Source: Oceanobacillus chungangensis (lineage in GTDB: Bacteria; Bacillota; Bacilli; Bacillales; Amphibacillaceae). From it: DNA of 64,000 bases. Shown in pieces: positions 40,960 through 48,597 of the stretch. The translations under genes were made by a program, and so were the position numbers. The first letter of the stretch is position 1. Every line of letters begins with the position of its first letter. The stretch covers positions 49,428-113,427 of the forward strand of contig NZ_PIOD01000025.1 in the NCBI RefSeq assembly GCF_003369565.1, given 5' to 3'. The notes beneath the pieces were generated by a model. It made no database searches. It was not told where the DNA came from and worked only from the letters and a program-made list of their open reading frames with translations.

Positions 40960-42303
40960 ATGCATGTGACAACAAATGCTGAAAAATTGATTGAAAAAAC
41001 AAAATTGAATAAATTCCATTGGATGTTACTTTTTTGGGGTGCACTATTAATGCTGTTTGATGGTTTTGATTTAACTATCTATGGCGCAGTAGTTCCAACT
41101 CTAATGGATGAATGGGGAATTTCTGCTGTTCAGGCAGGAAGGTATGGAAGTTATGCCTTATTTGGAATGATGTTTGGGGCGTTAATTTTTGGAACGTTGG
41201 CAGATAAATTAGGCAGAAAAAAGATTATCTTGATTTGTGTTGCGATTTTCAGTCTATTTATGCTTCTTGCTGGATTAGCTCCGAGTCCCGAAATTTTTGG
41301 GCTGTTCCGATTCATTACTGGTTTAGGACTAGGTGGAATGATGCCAAATGTTATTGGGCTAATTAGCGAATATTCTCCAGAAGGAATGCGCAGCCGAATG
41401 ATCGCTACGATTATGGCCGGATATTCCATCGGTGGGGTTATTGCTGCTTTTCTAAGTATGCTTCTAATCTCTAATTTTGGTTGGGAGTCAGTATTCTTCT
41501 TTGGTGCCATTCCTTTATTATTCTTGCCATTCTTAGCGAAAGTATTACCAGACTCAGTTGGATCTCTGGTTAATAAAAATGATCAAAAAGGGATACAAAA
41601 GATTCTTGTAAAAGCCAATCCAACGTATACACCTTCTGAAAATGAAACATTTGTTTTGAATAAACCTAAAGAAACTTCATCTCCAGTTAAAAATCTATTT
41701 ACTGAAAAAAGAGGCCTATTAACTGTAATGATCTGGTTAACGTACTTTATGTCACTGCTGATGATTTATGGATTGAATACATGGCTGCCTAAATTCATGA
41801 CCGAAGCCGGTTTCCCTCTTGGTTCAAGTTTAAGTTTCCTTCTAGCATTGAATGTTGGAGCAACAATCGGTGCAATTCTAATGGGATGGTTAGCAGACCG
41901 TTGGGGTGTTGGTAGAGCGCTTATTCTGTTCTTTTTGCTTGCCACTGTTTCGATTACGAGCCTTGGATTTGCAACAAATATGATATTGTTGTATGTAATG
42001 CTAGCGATTGCAGGAGCGGCAACAGTAGGAACACAAAACCTTACACACTCCTATACTTCTCAATTCTATCCGATCACGATGCGCTCAACGGCATTAGGAT
42101 GGGCATTAGCAGTTGGACGGATTGGTGGAATACTTGGACCAACGATTGGCGGTATTTTACTTGCTTCAAACTTAACGTTACAGCTAAACTTTTTTATCTT
42201 TGCCATTCCAGGAGTCATTGCGGCATTTGCTGTATTCTTAGCCAATCAACAAGGTCGAAAAGTAATTACGGACGAGCCGAAATTGGAAAAGGTTGCTACA
42301 TGA
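40960..42303 (+). CDS. MFS transporter, aromatic acid:H+ symporter (AAHS) type
   Basis: A 447-residue 12-helix major facilitator. The first helices carry LLFWGALLMLFDGFDLTIYGAVVPTLM, the AAHS family signature DGFD, and the GTLADKLGRKK loop between helices 2 and 3. AAHS carriers import benzoate, 4-hydroxybenzoate and related acids; the substrate here is unknown. An ATG at 40936 is in frame, but GGGGGAGAAGG supports the start at 40960. The next gene, 34 bases on, is a 3-hydroxyacyl-CoA dehydrogenase, suggesting uptake and beta-oxidation-like breakdown of an acid. Confidence 0.87.
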   Translation: MHVTTNAEKLIEKTKLNKFHWMLLFWGALLMLFDGFDLTIYGAVVPTLMDEWGISAVQAGRYGSYALFGMMFGALIFGTLADKLGRKKIILICVAIFSLFMLLAGLAPSPEIFGLFRFITGLGLGGMMPNVIGLISEYSPEGMRSRMIATIMAGYSIGGVIAAFLSMLLISNFGWESVFFFGAIPLLFLPFLAKVLPDSVGSLVNKNDQKGIQKILVKANPTYTPSENETFVLNKPKETSSPVKNLFTEKRGLLTVMIWLTYFMSLLMIYGLNTWLPKFMTEAGFPLGSSLSFLLALNVGATIGAILMGWLADRWGVGRALILFFLLATVSITSLGFATNMILLYVMLAIAGAATVGTQNLTHSYTSQFYPITMRSTALGWALAVGRIGGILGPTIGGILLASNLTLQLNFFIFAIPGVIAAFAVFLANQQGRKVITDEPKLEKVAT

Positions 42304-42337
42304 TTTTAAATTACATCATATGAAAAGGGGTATTATA

Positions 42338-43297
42338 ATGGAAAATATTACAATACTTGGAGCAGGAATTATGGGACATGGTGCAGCTCAATTATTTGCT
42401 CAAGCTGGAAAGAATGTACGCATTCGAGCGAGGCGTGAGACATCTCTGGAGGAAGCCCGAGAACTAATTACAAACAGCTTGAAAATTATGGTTGATAAAG
42501 CAATGCTAACTGAAATTGAAATGGAACAGGTATTATCCCGTATCACATATACGACAGATTTGCATGAAGCTATTCAGGATGCTGACTTCATACTTGAATC
42601 AATTCCAGAAGTACTTGAACAAAAACTAGATACTTATGACATTATTGAAGGCGCTGTCTCAGAGAAAACGATTATTTCATCTAATACTTCTACGTTTCAG
42701 TTGAAAGAGCTAACGCAAAGGGCGAAGCATCCTGAGAGATTTATCATTACACACTTTTTTAACCCACCACAGCTTGTTCCAATTGTGGAAATTGTTAAAT
42801 TCGAGAAGACCGATGAAAGCATTGTAAACATAACCTATGATTTAATGAAGGAAATTGGAAAATCTCCAGTAGTTCTAAAAAAAGAGATTACAGGCTTTAT
42901 CGTCAACCGTGTTCAAGTAGCGATGCTCCGCGAAGCGTTTCATTTAATTGAAACAGGAGTAGCTACCGCAGAGGATATCGATATCGCTATGAAAGGAAGC
43001 ATGGGCTTTAAATGGGCCTTCTGCGGTCCAATGGAAAGTCAGGATTTAGCCGGTTTGCAAACAACTCAAGCAATGGTAGGAAATATAATGCAAGATCTTT
43101 CAAATACTAGAGAAGTTCCATCTTTCTTATCGGAAATGGTGGAAAATGATCAACTAGGCATTCGAACAAATCAAGGTTTTTACAAATATGATGATAATGG
43201 TGAAAAAGCTATCCATACAAGAGATGATCATTTCCTAGATCTTCTAAAGTTACAAAATAGTAAAGTGAGTAAGGACACTGTTTCATCTTCAAAATGA
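42338..43297 (+). CDS. 3-hydroxyacyl-CoA dehydrogenase family protein
   Basis: A 319-residue NAD-dependent dehydrogenase with the Rossmann motif ILGAGIMGHGAAQLFAQAG, the SNTSTFQLKEL catalytic Ser/Asn segment, the ITHFFNPPQLVPIVEIV His-containing stretch and a helical C-terminal domain (GFIVNRVQVAMLREAFHLIE). Substrates could be 3-hydroxybutyryl-CoA or another 3-hydroxy acid such as carnitine or gulonate. AAAAGGGG precedes the ATG at 42338; an upstream in-frame start inside the carrier gene is less likely. It is probably co-transcribed with the carrier. Confidence 0.87.
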   Translation: MENITILGAGIMGHGAAQLFAQAGKNVRIRARRETSLEEARELITNSLKIMVDKAMLTEIEMEQVLSRITYTTDLHEAIQDADFILESIPEVLEQKLDTYDIIEGAVSEKTIISSNTSTFQLKELTQRAKHPERFIITHFFNPPQLVPIVEIVKFEKTDESIVNITYDLMKEIGKSPVVLKKEITGFIVNRVQVAMLREAFHLIETGVATAEDIDIAMKGSMGFKWAFCGPMESQDLAGLQTTQAMVGNIMQDLSNTREVPSFLSEMVENDQLGIRTNQGFYKYDDNGEKAIHTRDDHFLDLLKLQNSKVSKDTVSSSK

Positions 43298-43371
43298 TAA
43301 GTGACGATGAAGTTGGCTATACCATTAATCAAAAGGTTGAGTTAGGGGTTCATTAAAATTGACCAATAAAA

Positions 43372-43402
43372 AAGTCGTCTGAAATTTTCAGACGGCTTTT
43401 AA
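43372..43402 (+). terminator. Intrinsic terminator after the dehydrogenase gene
   Basis: AAGTCGTCTGAAA pairs with TTCAGACGGCTT (one G-U pair), followed by TTTAATT. It lies about 75 bases after the stop codon. Confidence 0.88.
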
Positions 43403-43568
43403 TTCTTAAATGACAGGAACTATCACTAATTTTTTTATAATTACTAATATATGATAAGATAAATTTGTGAAAGATTGTACTTAAAGGGGCAAGTAAGTTT
43501 TAAAAGAAGTATTAATACAAGGTGGAAAGCTTTAGACTATAAATAAGTGAATTATCCTGAGGGTAGGG

Positions 43569-43979
43569 TTGAGCGTGTATAAAAAAATAAGTAATATAGA
43601 TTTTACATATTTTATTGGTCAGAAGGTAACTGAGGTAAATACAGAAAAGAACTTACCTTTGGGAGTGGCTTTTGAAACGGCTGGTTTAATCATTGAATGT
43701 CCATGGAGATTACAAGCCTCTAATGAAGTATTAATAGGTTATTCAGACTGTATCCAAAAACCTGATGGATATTCGCATAAAAATGTGGAAAAGATTTTAT
43801 TAGGTAGAAGAATAATAAATATCATACATTTTGAAGGAATCTCTGATTTAGTTGTGGAATTTGAAGGAAGCATTTATCTTGAGTTGTTTCACGACAGTAA
43901 TTATTTCGAGGGTTGGCAGTTAAGAGGAGACAACGGGTTTTATTTATTTACTTTACCAGGAGGTACATACTCAGATTAG
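43569..43979 (+). CDS. Hypothetical protein, 136 residues
   Basis: A small soluble protein with no firmly recognised family. It has several beta-type stretches and conserved-looking segments (FIGQKVTEV, LIIECPWRL, NIIHFEGISDLVVEFEGSIYLELF) and a C-terminal WQLRGDNGFYLFTLPGG. The pattern recalls small immunity-protein-like or DUF6188-like proteins, but this is weak. The start is TTG at 43569 or GTG at 43575, after GAGGGTAGGG. It stands alone in its transcription unit. Confidence 0.6.
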   Translation: MSVYKKISNIDFTYFIGQKVTEVNTEKNLPLGVAFETAGLIIECPWRLQASNEVLIGYSDCIQKPDGYSHKNVEKILLGRRIINIIHFEGISDLVVEFEGSIYLELFHDSNYFEGWQLRGDNGFYLFTLPGGTYSD

Positions 43980-44166
43980 TAGGTATAACCCTTCTGCTCA
44001 ATTAAATGATTCTAAATCTATAATCCATTTCTCTTACAGTTTTTTGTAGGGATTTCTACTCCATACATTCTGTAATATCCTGTATACCTCTATTTATCAT
44101 AAAGCCTTGCAGTTTCTAAAGAAATATGCAACCATTTACATATTAAACAACAGGATGGTGCTTCGT

Positions 44167-45129
44167 ATGGTTGGCATGGGCTATAGGACGATGAAAACTG
44201 CTGTAGGAGCGGGGCTGGCAATTTGGATTGCGAGTTTACTCGATTTGGAATTTGCAACATTTGCAGCCATCATCGTCATTATGTGTATCGAGAAGACAAA
44301 GAAAAAGACTTTAAATACAATACAAAAAAAGTTCTTTGCATCTCTATTATCCTTGATTATTGGTGCAGTGTTTTTTGAAGTATTTGGTTATAATCCAATT
44401 GTCTTTTCCTTCTTTATTTTATTTTTTGTTCCTATCCTTGTGAAAGCCCGTATACAAGCTGGTTTTGTCACAAGTATGGTAGTCGTTTTACATATTTATA
44501 CAGTGAAGGATGCCAACTTGGATATCTTTCTGAACGAGCTCTATATTATTTTCATTGGCATGGGAATTGCCTTGCTTGTTAACAGCTTTATGCCAAATCT
44601 CAAGAGGGATATAGATACTTATAAGAAAAAAATTGAACAAAAGTTTGCTGTGATTCTTTATGAATTCTCTGCATATTTAAGGGATAGTGAGCGAAAATGG
44701 AATGGGAAGGAAATTATTGAAGCAGAAGAAATCATTAATCAAGCAAAAAGCATAGCTATTCAAGATGTAGAAAATCATCTTTTAAGAAAGCTAAATAAAG
44801 ATTATTACTATCTGGAAATGCGTGAGGATCAGCTGATACTCCTAAAACACATGATAAAAATTGTTGCTATTGTCTCTTCTTCGGACCTGCATGTAAAACA
44901 GAAAGAAATGTTTGCAGAATTCCTTGCTTATTTAAGCCAAAACGTTCATTCAGGAGATACAACGGACAGCATGCTGCATAAGTTAGAGGAGTGTATGGCA
45001 TCCATCCGCGAAACAGAGCTGCCAAAGACAAGGGAAGAATTCGAAATAAGGGCGAATCTATTTTACTTAATTTTTGAAATAGAAAACTACTTAAACATTA
45101 AGAAGAAACTCTTTGCAAGAACGAGTTAA
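44167..45129 (+). CDS. Aromatic acid exporter family protein (ArAE/FUSC-like)
   Basis: A protein of about 320 residues. The N-terminal 130 residues hold five or six membrane helices (TAVGAGLAIWIASLLDLEFATFAAIIVIMC, SLLSLIIGAVFFEVFGYNPIVFSFFILF), and the C-terminal half is a helical cytoplasmic domain. This is the layout of the Bacillus YqjA/YgaE-type ArAE_1 family, thought to export small aromatic acids. In-frame ATGs exist at 44107, 44155 and 44167; AGGATGGTG at 44152-44160 best fits 44167, and family proteins start near the RTMKTAVGA motif. Confidence 0.8.
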   Translation: MVGMGYRTMKTAVGAGLAIWIASLLDLEFATFAAIIVIMCIEKTKKKTLNTIQKKFFASLLSLIIGAVFFEVFGYNPIVFSFFILFFVPILVKARIQAGFVTSMVVVLHIYTVKDANLDIFLNELYIIFIGMGIALLVNSFMPNLKRDIDTYKKKIEQKFAVILYEFSAYLRDSERKWNGKEIIEAEEIINQAKSIAIQDVENHLLRKLNKDYYYLEMREDQLILLKHMIKIVAIVSSSDLHVKQKEMFAEFLAYLSQNVHSGDTTDSMLHKLEECMASIRETELPKTREEFEIRANLFYLIFEIENYLNIKKKLFARTS

Positions 45130-45130
45130 G

Positions 45131-45172
45131 TTGATGCCTGGCACCCCTGGGTCTTTGTATAAATATGTCGGA
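45131..45172 (+). repeat. Post-stop hairpin element, copy 5
   Basis: TTGATGCCTGGCACCCCTGG, then a TATGTCGGA tail. TGCC/GGCA forms the stem. It begins within 2 bases of the exporter stop codon. Confidence 0.72.
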
Positions 45173-45291
45173 AGACTGGTGTTCCGTTTATTACCTTTTA
45201 GGTATTTCCAGTTAATAAAATCAATTATCTAAAATAAATAAGAAGGGTTTGTACCAATTAATAAAGAATATTATTACAAAGGGGTGAGGAA

Positions 45292-45507
45292 ATGTCGAAC
45301 AATAATGTATTACCAATTATGCAAAGAAGCAGACTTGATGTTGCACTCGAACTTACACAACTTTATGTAGAAGAATATCCAACAGATGCAGATGAGTTCG
45401 AATATAAGTTTTCACAATTTTACGCTTTGGTAACAGTACTGGAAAATACGGACAATAATAGCTTAAGGGAACTTGTGCCTAAGGAAATATTAAATAAGAT
45501 CAGGTAA
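45292..45507 (+). CDS. Hypothetical protein, 71 residues
   Basis: A small acidic, helical protein (LDVALELTQLYVEEYPTDADEFEYKFSQFYALVTVLE) of unknown function, no family recognised. AAAGGGGTGAGG is an excellent ribosome-binding site before the ATG, and a strong terminator follows 36 bases after the stop, so the gene is very likely real and monocistronic. Confidence 0.7.
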   Translation: MSNNNVLPIMQRSRLDVALELTQLYVEEYPTDADEFEYKFSQFYALVTVLENTDNNSLRELVPKEILNKIR

Positions 45508-45543
45508 TACTCCATATCAGTCCTCAATTGGTAAAAGATGGTG

Positions 45544-45595
45544 AAATGCACCCTAATTGTTTAATACAATCTTACAATTAGAGGTGCATTTTTAT
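45544..45595 (+). terminator. Strong terminator after the 71-residue ORF
   Basis: AAATGCACCCTAATTGT at 45544-45560 pairs with ACAATTAGAGGTGCATTT at 45574-45591, followed by further T residues. Confidence 0.92.
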
Positions 45596-45825
45596 ATAAT
45601 GCAGAATTGTTTATTCCATCATTATTATTATTGAATTCCAAAAAACAATATCATATGTTTCTATCTGTATCTCACAAGTTTCCCCGACTGTTAAACTTTC
45701 AAATACCACTCGAATTTTCTGAGAACTTATATTATAATAAAGGGTGATGACAACGCTTACAATTAAATTCTTTTACACGGTGTATAAAAAGTATCAAAGG
45801 TATTCCATCTATGGGAGGAATCGTA

Positions 45826-47133
45826 TTGGAACTTGTGCTTCAACAAAAACAAAAACTCAATCTAATGATGACTGTGGAGTTAAGACAAGCAATCTCATTA
45901 TTACAATATTCAACCATTGATTTATATCATTTTATCAGAAATCAAGAGTCAGAAAATCCGTTAATTGAATTGGTCGAAAAGGAAGAGCAGCATTTCACTT
46001 TTGAAAGAAATTCGAAACTAGGGAGTACCGATTATTCTAAGAAAAATCCAATTGACTTTGTAGCAAATAATGAAGAAGATGAACGAAAAAGGCTAACCGA
46101 GCAAGTGCGTTGGCTAGACATAGCAGAACAGGAGCGCAACATTCTTTTATTTTTGGTTCATAATTTAGATGCAAATGGTTACTTACCTCTTACAGTAGCA
46201 GAAATTTCTACACTTCTTCAGATTGATGAAAAAGCAGTAAAAAATGGGATAACATTATTACAACAGTTAGAGCCCATTGGAGTAGGTGCGAGGAATTTAT
46301 CAGAATGCCTCTTGCTTCAATTAAATTACTACTATCCAGAAGAAGAAGTAGTAGAACAAATCGTAATCAATTATTTAGAGGACTTAGCAAATAAAAAATG
46401 GCAGGCAATTGCGAAGTCTTTGGATATAAGTTTAACTGAAGTCAAGGCTGCCTTCGACCTTATTCGAACATTAAATCCCAGACCATGTATTTTGGAGTCA
46501 AGGGAGACGGAATATCTATATCCAGATATTATTCTTGAAAAGAATGATGGAAAGCTTGACGTTTATTTAAATGATGGTTATTTACCTAAAATCAATTTTA
46601 ACAGTCAATATACAGATAGGCTATATGATAAAAGTGATTTAAATTATGTCCAAGATAAATTTAGAAGCTACCAAATGCTAGTAAATAGCATTGAGCAAAG
46701 AAGAAGTACTATTTTGAAAATCACAGAGGCTGTCTTACAGAAACAATCTGCTTTTTTCAACGAAGGTTTTAAAGCACTAAAACCTTTAACATTAAAGGAA
46801 ATTGCTGACGAGATTAATATGCACGAATCCACTATAAGCAGGGCTACATCTAACAAAACGCTCCAAACTCCAGAAGGTACGTTTGATTTTCGCATTTTTT
46901 TTACTTCAAAATTAGAAACTGAGGATGGAAATAGTACCTCACAAACAAAAGTAAAATTATTGCTGGAAGAGTATATAAAAGAGGAAAATAAATACAAACC
47001 ACATTCAGATCAAAAAATTGCAGATTACTTTAAAACAAAAAAGGGAATTACAATCTCACGGCGAACGGTAGCAAAGTATAGGGAGGAACTTAATATCCCC
47101 TCTTCAAGTAAGCGGAAGGAAATTAGGATTTAG
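45826..47133 (+). CDS. rpoN: RNA polymerase sigma-54 factor RpoN/SigL
   Basis: A 435-residue sigma-54. It has the glutamine-rich N-terminal activator region (LVLQQKQKLNLMMTVELRQAISLLQYS), the core-binding domain (IGVGARNLSECLLLQL), the helix-turn-helix (EIADEINMHESTISRATSNK) and the terminal RpoN box SRRTVAKYRE. Sigma-54 needs an AAA+ enhancer protein; none is seen in the window. An ATG at 45811 is in frame, but GGGAGG at 45813-45818 is well spaced for the TTG at 45826. In Bacillus, SigL controls levan, amino-acid and acetoin pathways. It stands alone between two terminators. Confidence 0.95.
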   Translation: MELVLQQKQKLNLMMTVELRQAISLLQYSTIDLYHFIRNQESENPLIELVEKEEQHFTFERNSKLGSTDYSKKNPIDFVANNEEDERKRLTEQVRWLDIAEQERNILLFLVHNLDANGYLPLTVAEISTLLQIDEKAVKNGITLLQQLEPIGVGARNLSECLLLQLNYYYPEEEVVEQIVINYLEDLANKKWQAIAKSLDISLTEVKAAFDLIRTLNPRPCILESRETEYLYPDIILEKNDGKLDVYLNDGYLPKINFNSQYTDRLYDKSDLNYVQDKFRSYQMLVNSIEQRRSTILKITEAVLQKQSAFFNEGFKALKPLTLKEIADEINMHESTISRATSNKTLQTPEGTFDFRIFFTSKLETEDGNSTSQTKVKLLLEEYIKEENKYKPHSDQKIADYFKTKKGITISRRTVAKYREELNIPSSSKRKEIRI

Positions 47134-47175
47134 GATGTTCACCTGAAATACTTTAACTAGATTGATAGATGACAA

Positions 47176-47226
47176 TAAAAGTGTCCTTCCCACTCCATTT
47201 GGAGAGCAGGAGGATGCTTTTATTTT
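47176..47226 (+). terminator. Intrinsic terminator after rpoN
   Basis: ATAAAAGTGTCCTTCC pairs with GGAGGATGCTTTTAT (with two G-U pairs), followed by TTTG. It lies about 43 bases after the stop codon. Confidence 0.8.
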
Positions 47227-47402
47227 GTTTTCATTTACTTCTCTTGAATGAAGAATTGATTAATCGTCATTATTGTTTAATATAATTATAATATGATTTT
47301 TTTTGAAAACAGGCCAAATTTCGACACTATCTCGTCAAAGACTATGATATAGTACAATATAATTTAGTAACGGATTACTACTTAATAAAAGGCGGGAATT
47401 GG

Positions 47403-47561
47403 ATGAGTGAACAAGAACGATTTACAAGACTACTAACTAGTGTGATTGAAAAAACGGAAAGCAATAAAATGCAAACTGCTGAAGAGGTTATTCAATTTTT
47501 AGTGGATGAAATAAAAAGCTATATAACATTAGAAGGAAAATTAGAGCTCATAGGAAAGTAA
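47403..47561 (+). CDS. Small hypothetical protein, 52 residues
   Basis: A short soluble, helical ORF (MSEQERFTRLLTSVIEKTES start, EEVIQFLVDEIKSYI middle). AAAGGCGGG lies about 8 bases before the ATG, and codon use resembles neighbouring genes. No family was recognised. It lies between rpoN and the broken ydcF-like gene. Confidence 0.5.
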   Translation: MSEQERFTRLLTSVIEKTESNKMQTAEEVIQFLVDEIKSYITLEGKLELIGK

Positions 47562-47609
47562 AAGATTTCTTTATTTAGTTTTTCAAATTGTAAGGTATCG
47601 GTTAAAAAC

Positions 47610-48261
47610 ATGCTTCGGAAAGTAGTGAAAACTGGTATAGTCGTTGTTATCATTTGTTATCTCGTTTTATTAATGGGAAGAGAATTCCTCGTAATCAGTG
47701 GAGAACCGAAGAAGGCTGACGTTATCATTGTATTGAATGGCGGTGTCGGTCGACTTGGTAGTTAAGAAAGTATAAAAACTTTCTTACTACATAAGTGCAA
47801 CTAAGGCTGTCACCCAAGAGCGTAGTGACAACCAAGTTTTCTAAAAAAAGCCGTTTAATTGTTTCATGAAGGATATGCAGATTATTTAATGCTTTCCTCG
47901 GGGAAATGTACCGGGAATGACTGCCGAAAGGGCGATAGGGTTAGGTGTACCAGAAGAACAATTGATTCTGGAAGAGCAAGCTACAAGCCCCTATAATACG
48001 GGGATTTACACTAAGGATTTGATGGAAATGCATCAATTAGAATCGGCAATCATTGTGTCCTCGGACTATCATATACGAAGAACGAAATTAGCCTCTGAAA
48101 GAGTTTTTAAGGATACGGAGATTGAACGTACATACGTTGCAGCCCGAATCGTAATGGGCGATTCATTAGTGATGAATAAGAATGAAATTCATTATACCCT
48201 AAGTGAACTAACAAAATATATAGGATATACATTTAGAATGTATGGGTACATCGATTGGTAG
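47610..48261 (+). pseudogene. YdcF/DUF218-family gene disrupted by a repeat element
   Basis: The 5' part encodes an N-terminal membrane anchor and the start of the DUF218 domain (ISGEPKKADVIIVLNGGVGRLG). At 47758 an 87-bp two-hairpin element interrupts the frame. Just after it the reading resumes as AV, a TAA stop, then LFHEGYADYLMLSSGK. A further frameshift follows before MTAERAIGLGVPEEQLILEE and the remaining intact part (TSPYNTGIYTKDLM, VSSDYHIRRTKLA) up to 48261. YdcF proteins are membrane-anchored, SanA-like enzymes of cell-envelope function. Three lesions make it a pseudogene; the last 114 codons remain open but have no good start signal. Confidence 0.88.
47758..47844 (+). repeat. Two-hairpin element, copy F (inserted in the ydcF-like gene)
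   Basis: GTAGTTAAGAAAGTATAAAA to CCAAGTTTTCTAA, 87 bp. The left arm pairs with ACTTTCTTACTAC; CTGTCAC pairs with GTGACAA around a short loop. It lies between the codons for GGVGRLG and the continuation of the conserved domain, so it has moved into the gene. Confidence 0.88.
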
Positions 48262-48266
48262 AGTGC

Positions 48267-48297
48267 TAGTGCCTGTCACTTTCCGGTTTCTGTCGAA
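48267..48297 (+). repeat. Post-stop hairpin element, copy 6
   Basis: TAGTGCCTGTCACTTTCCGG, then TTTCTGTCGAA, starting 5 to 6 bases after the stop of the ydcF-like remnant. Confidence 0.75.
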
Positions 48298-48383
48298 TCA
48301 CCAGTGTAGGTATATATTGGCTCGAACTGATGATGAAGATATTAGCTAGGGTCTAAGAGGGGGACTCAAAATTCTAATTTGGA

Positions 48384-48455
48384 AGAAGTGAAATAATTAA
48401 GGATACCATAACATTCTTAACCTTGTTGGGCATCCTTAATTATAGTTTCACTTCT
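48384..48455. terminator. Long hairpin between convergent genes
   Basis: AGAAGTGAAATAATTAAGGAT near 48385-48404 pairs with ATCCTTAATTATAGTTTCACTTCT at 48432-48455, about 20 base pairs with one bulge. It can be read from both sides and probably separates the ydcF-like remnant from the minus-strand regulator, though T-tracts are weak. Confidence 0.65.
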
Positions 48456-48597
48456 CCACCATTAATAAAATTGCAAATAAAGATATTGGAACTTAAACCT
48501 TTTTTGAGAGTCTACCACCAAATCTGAGCTTCATTACAATTCATATACCTATCATTCTTCAATTTCCACTTAGTTTTTTAAAAGTTGAAGCAAAATA

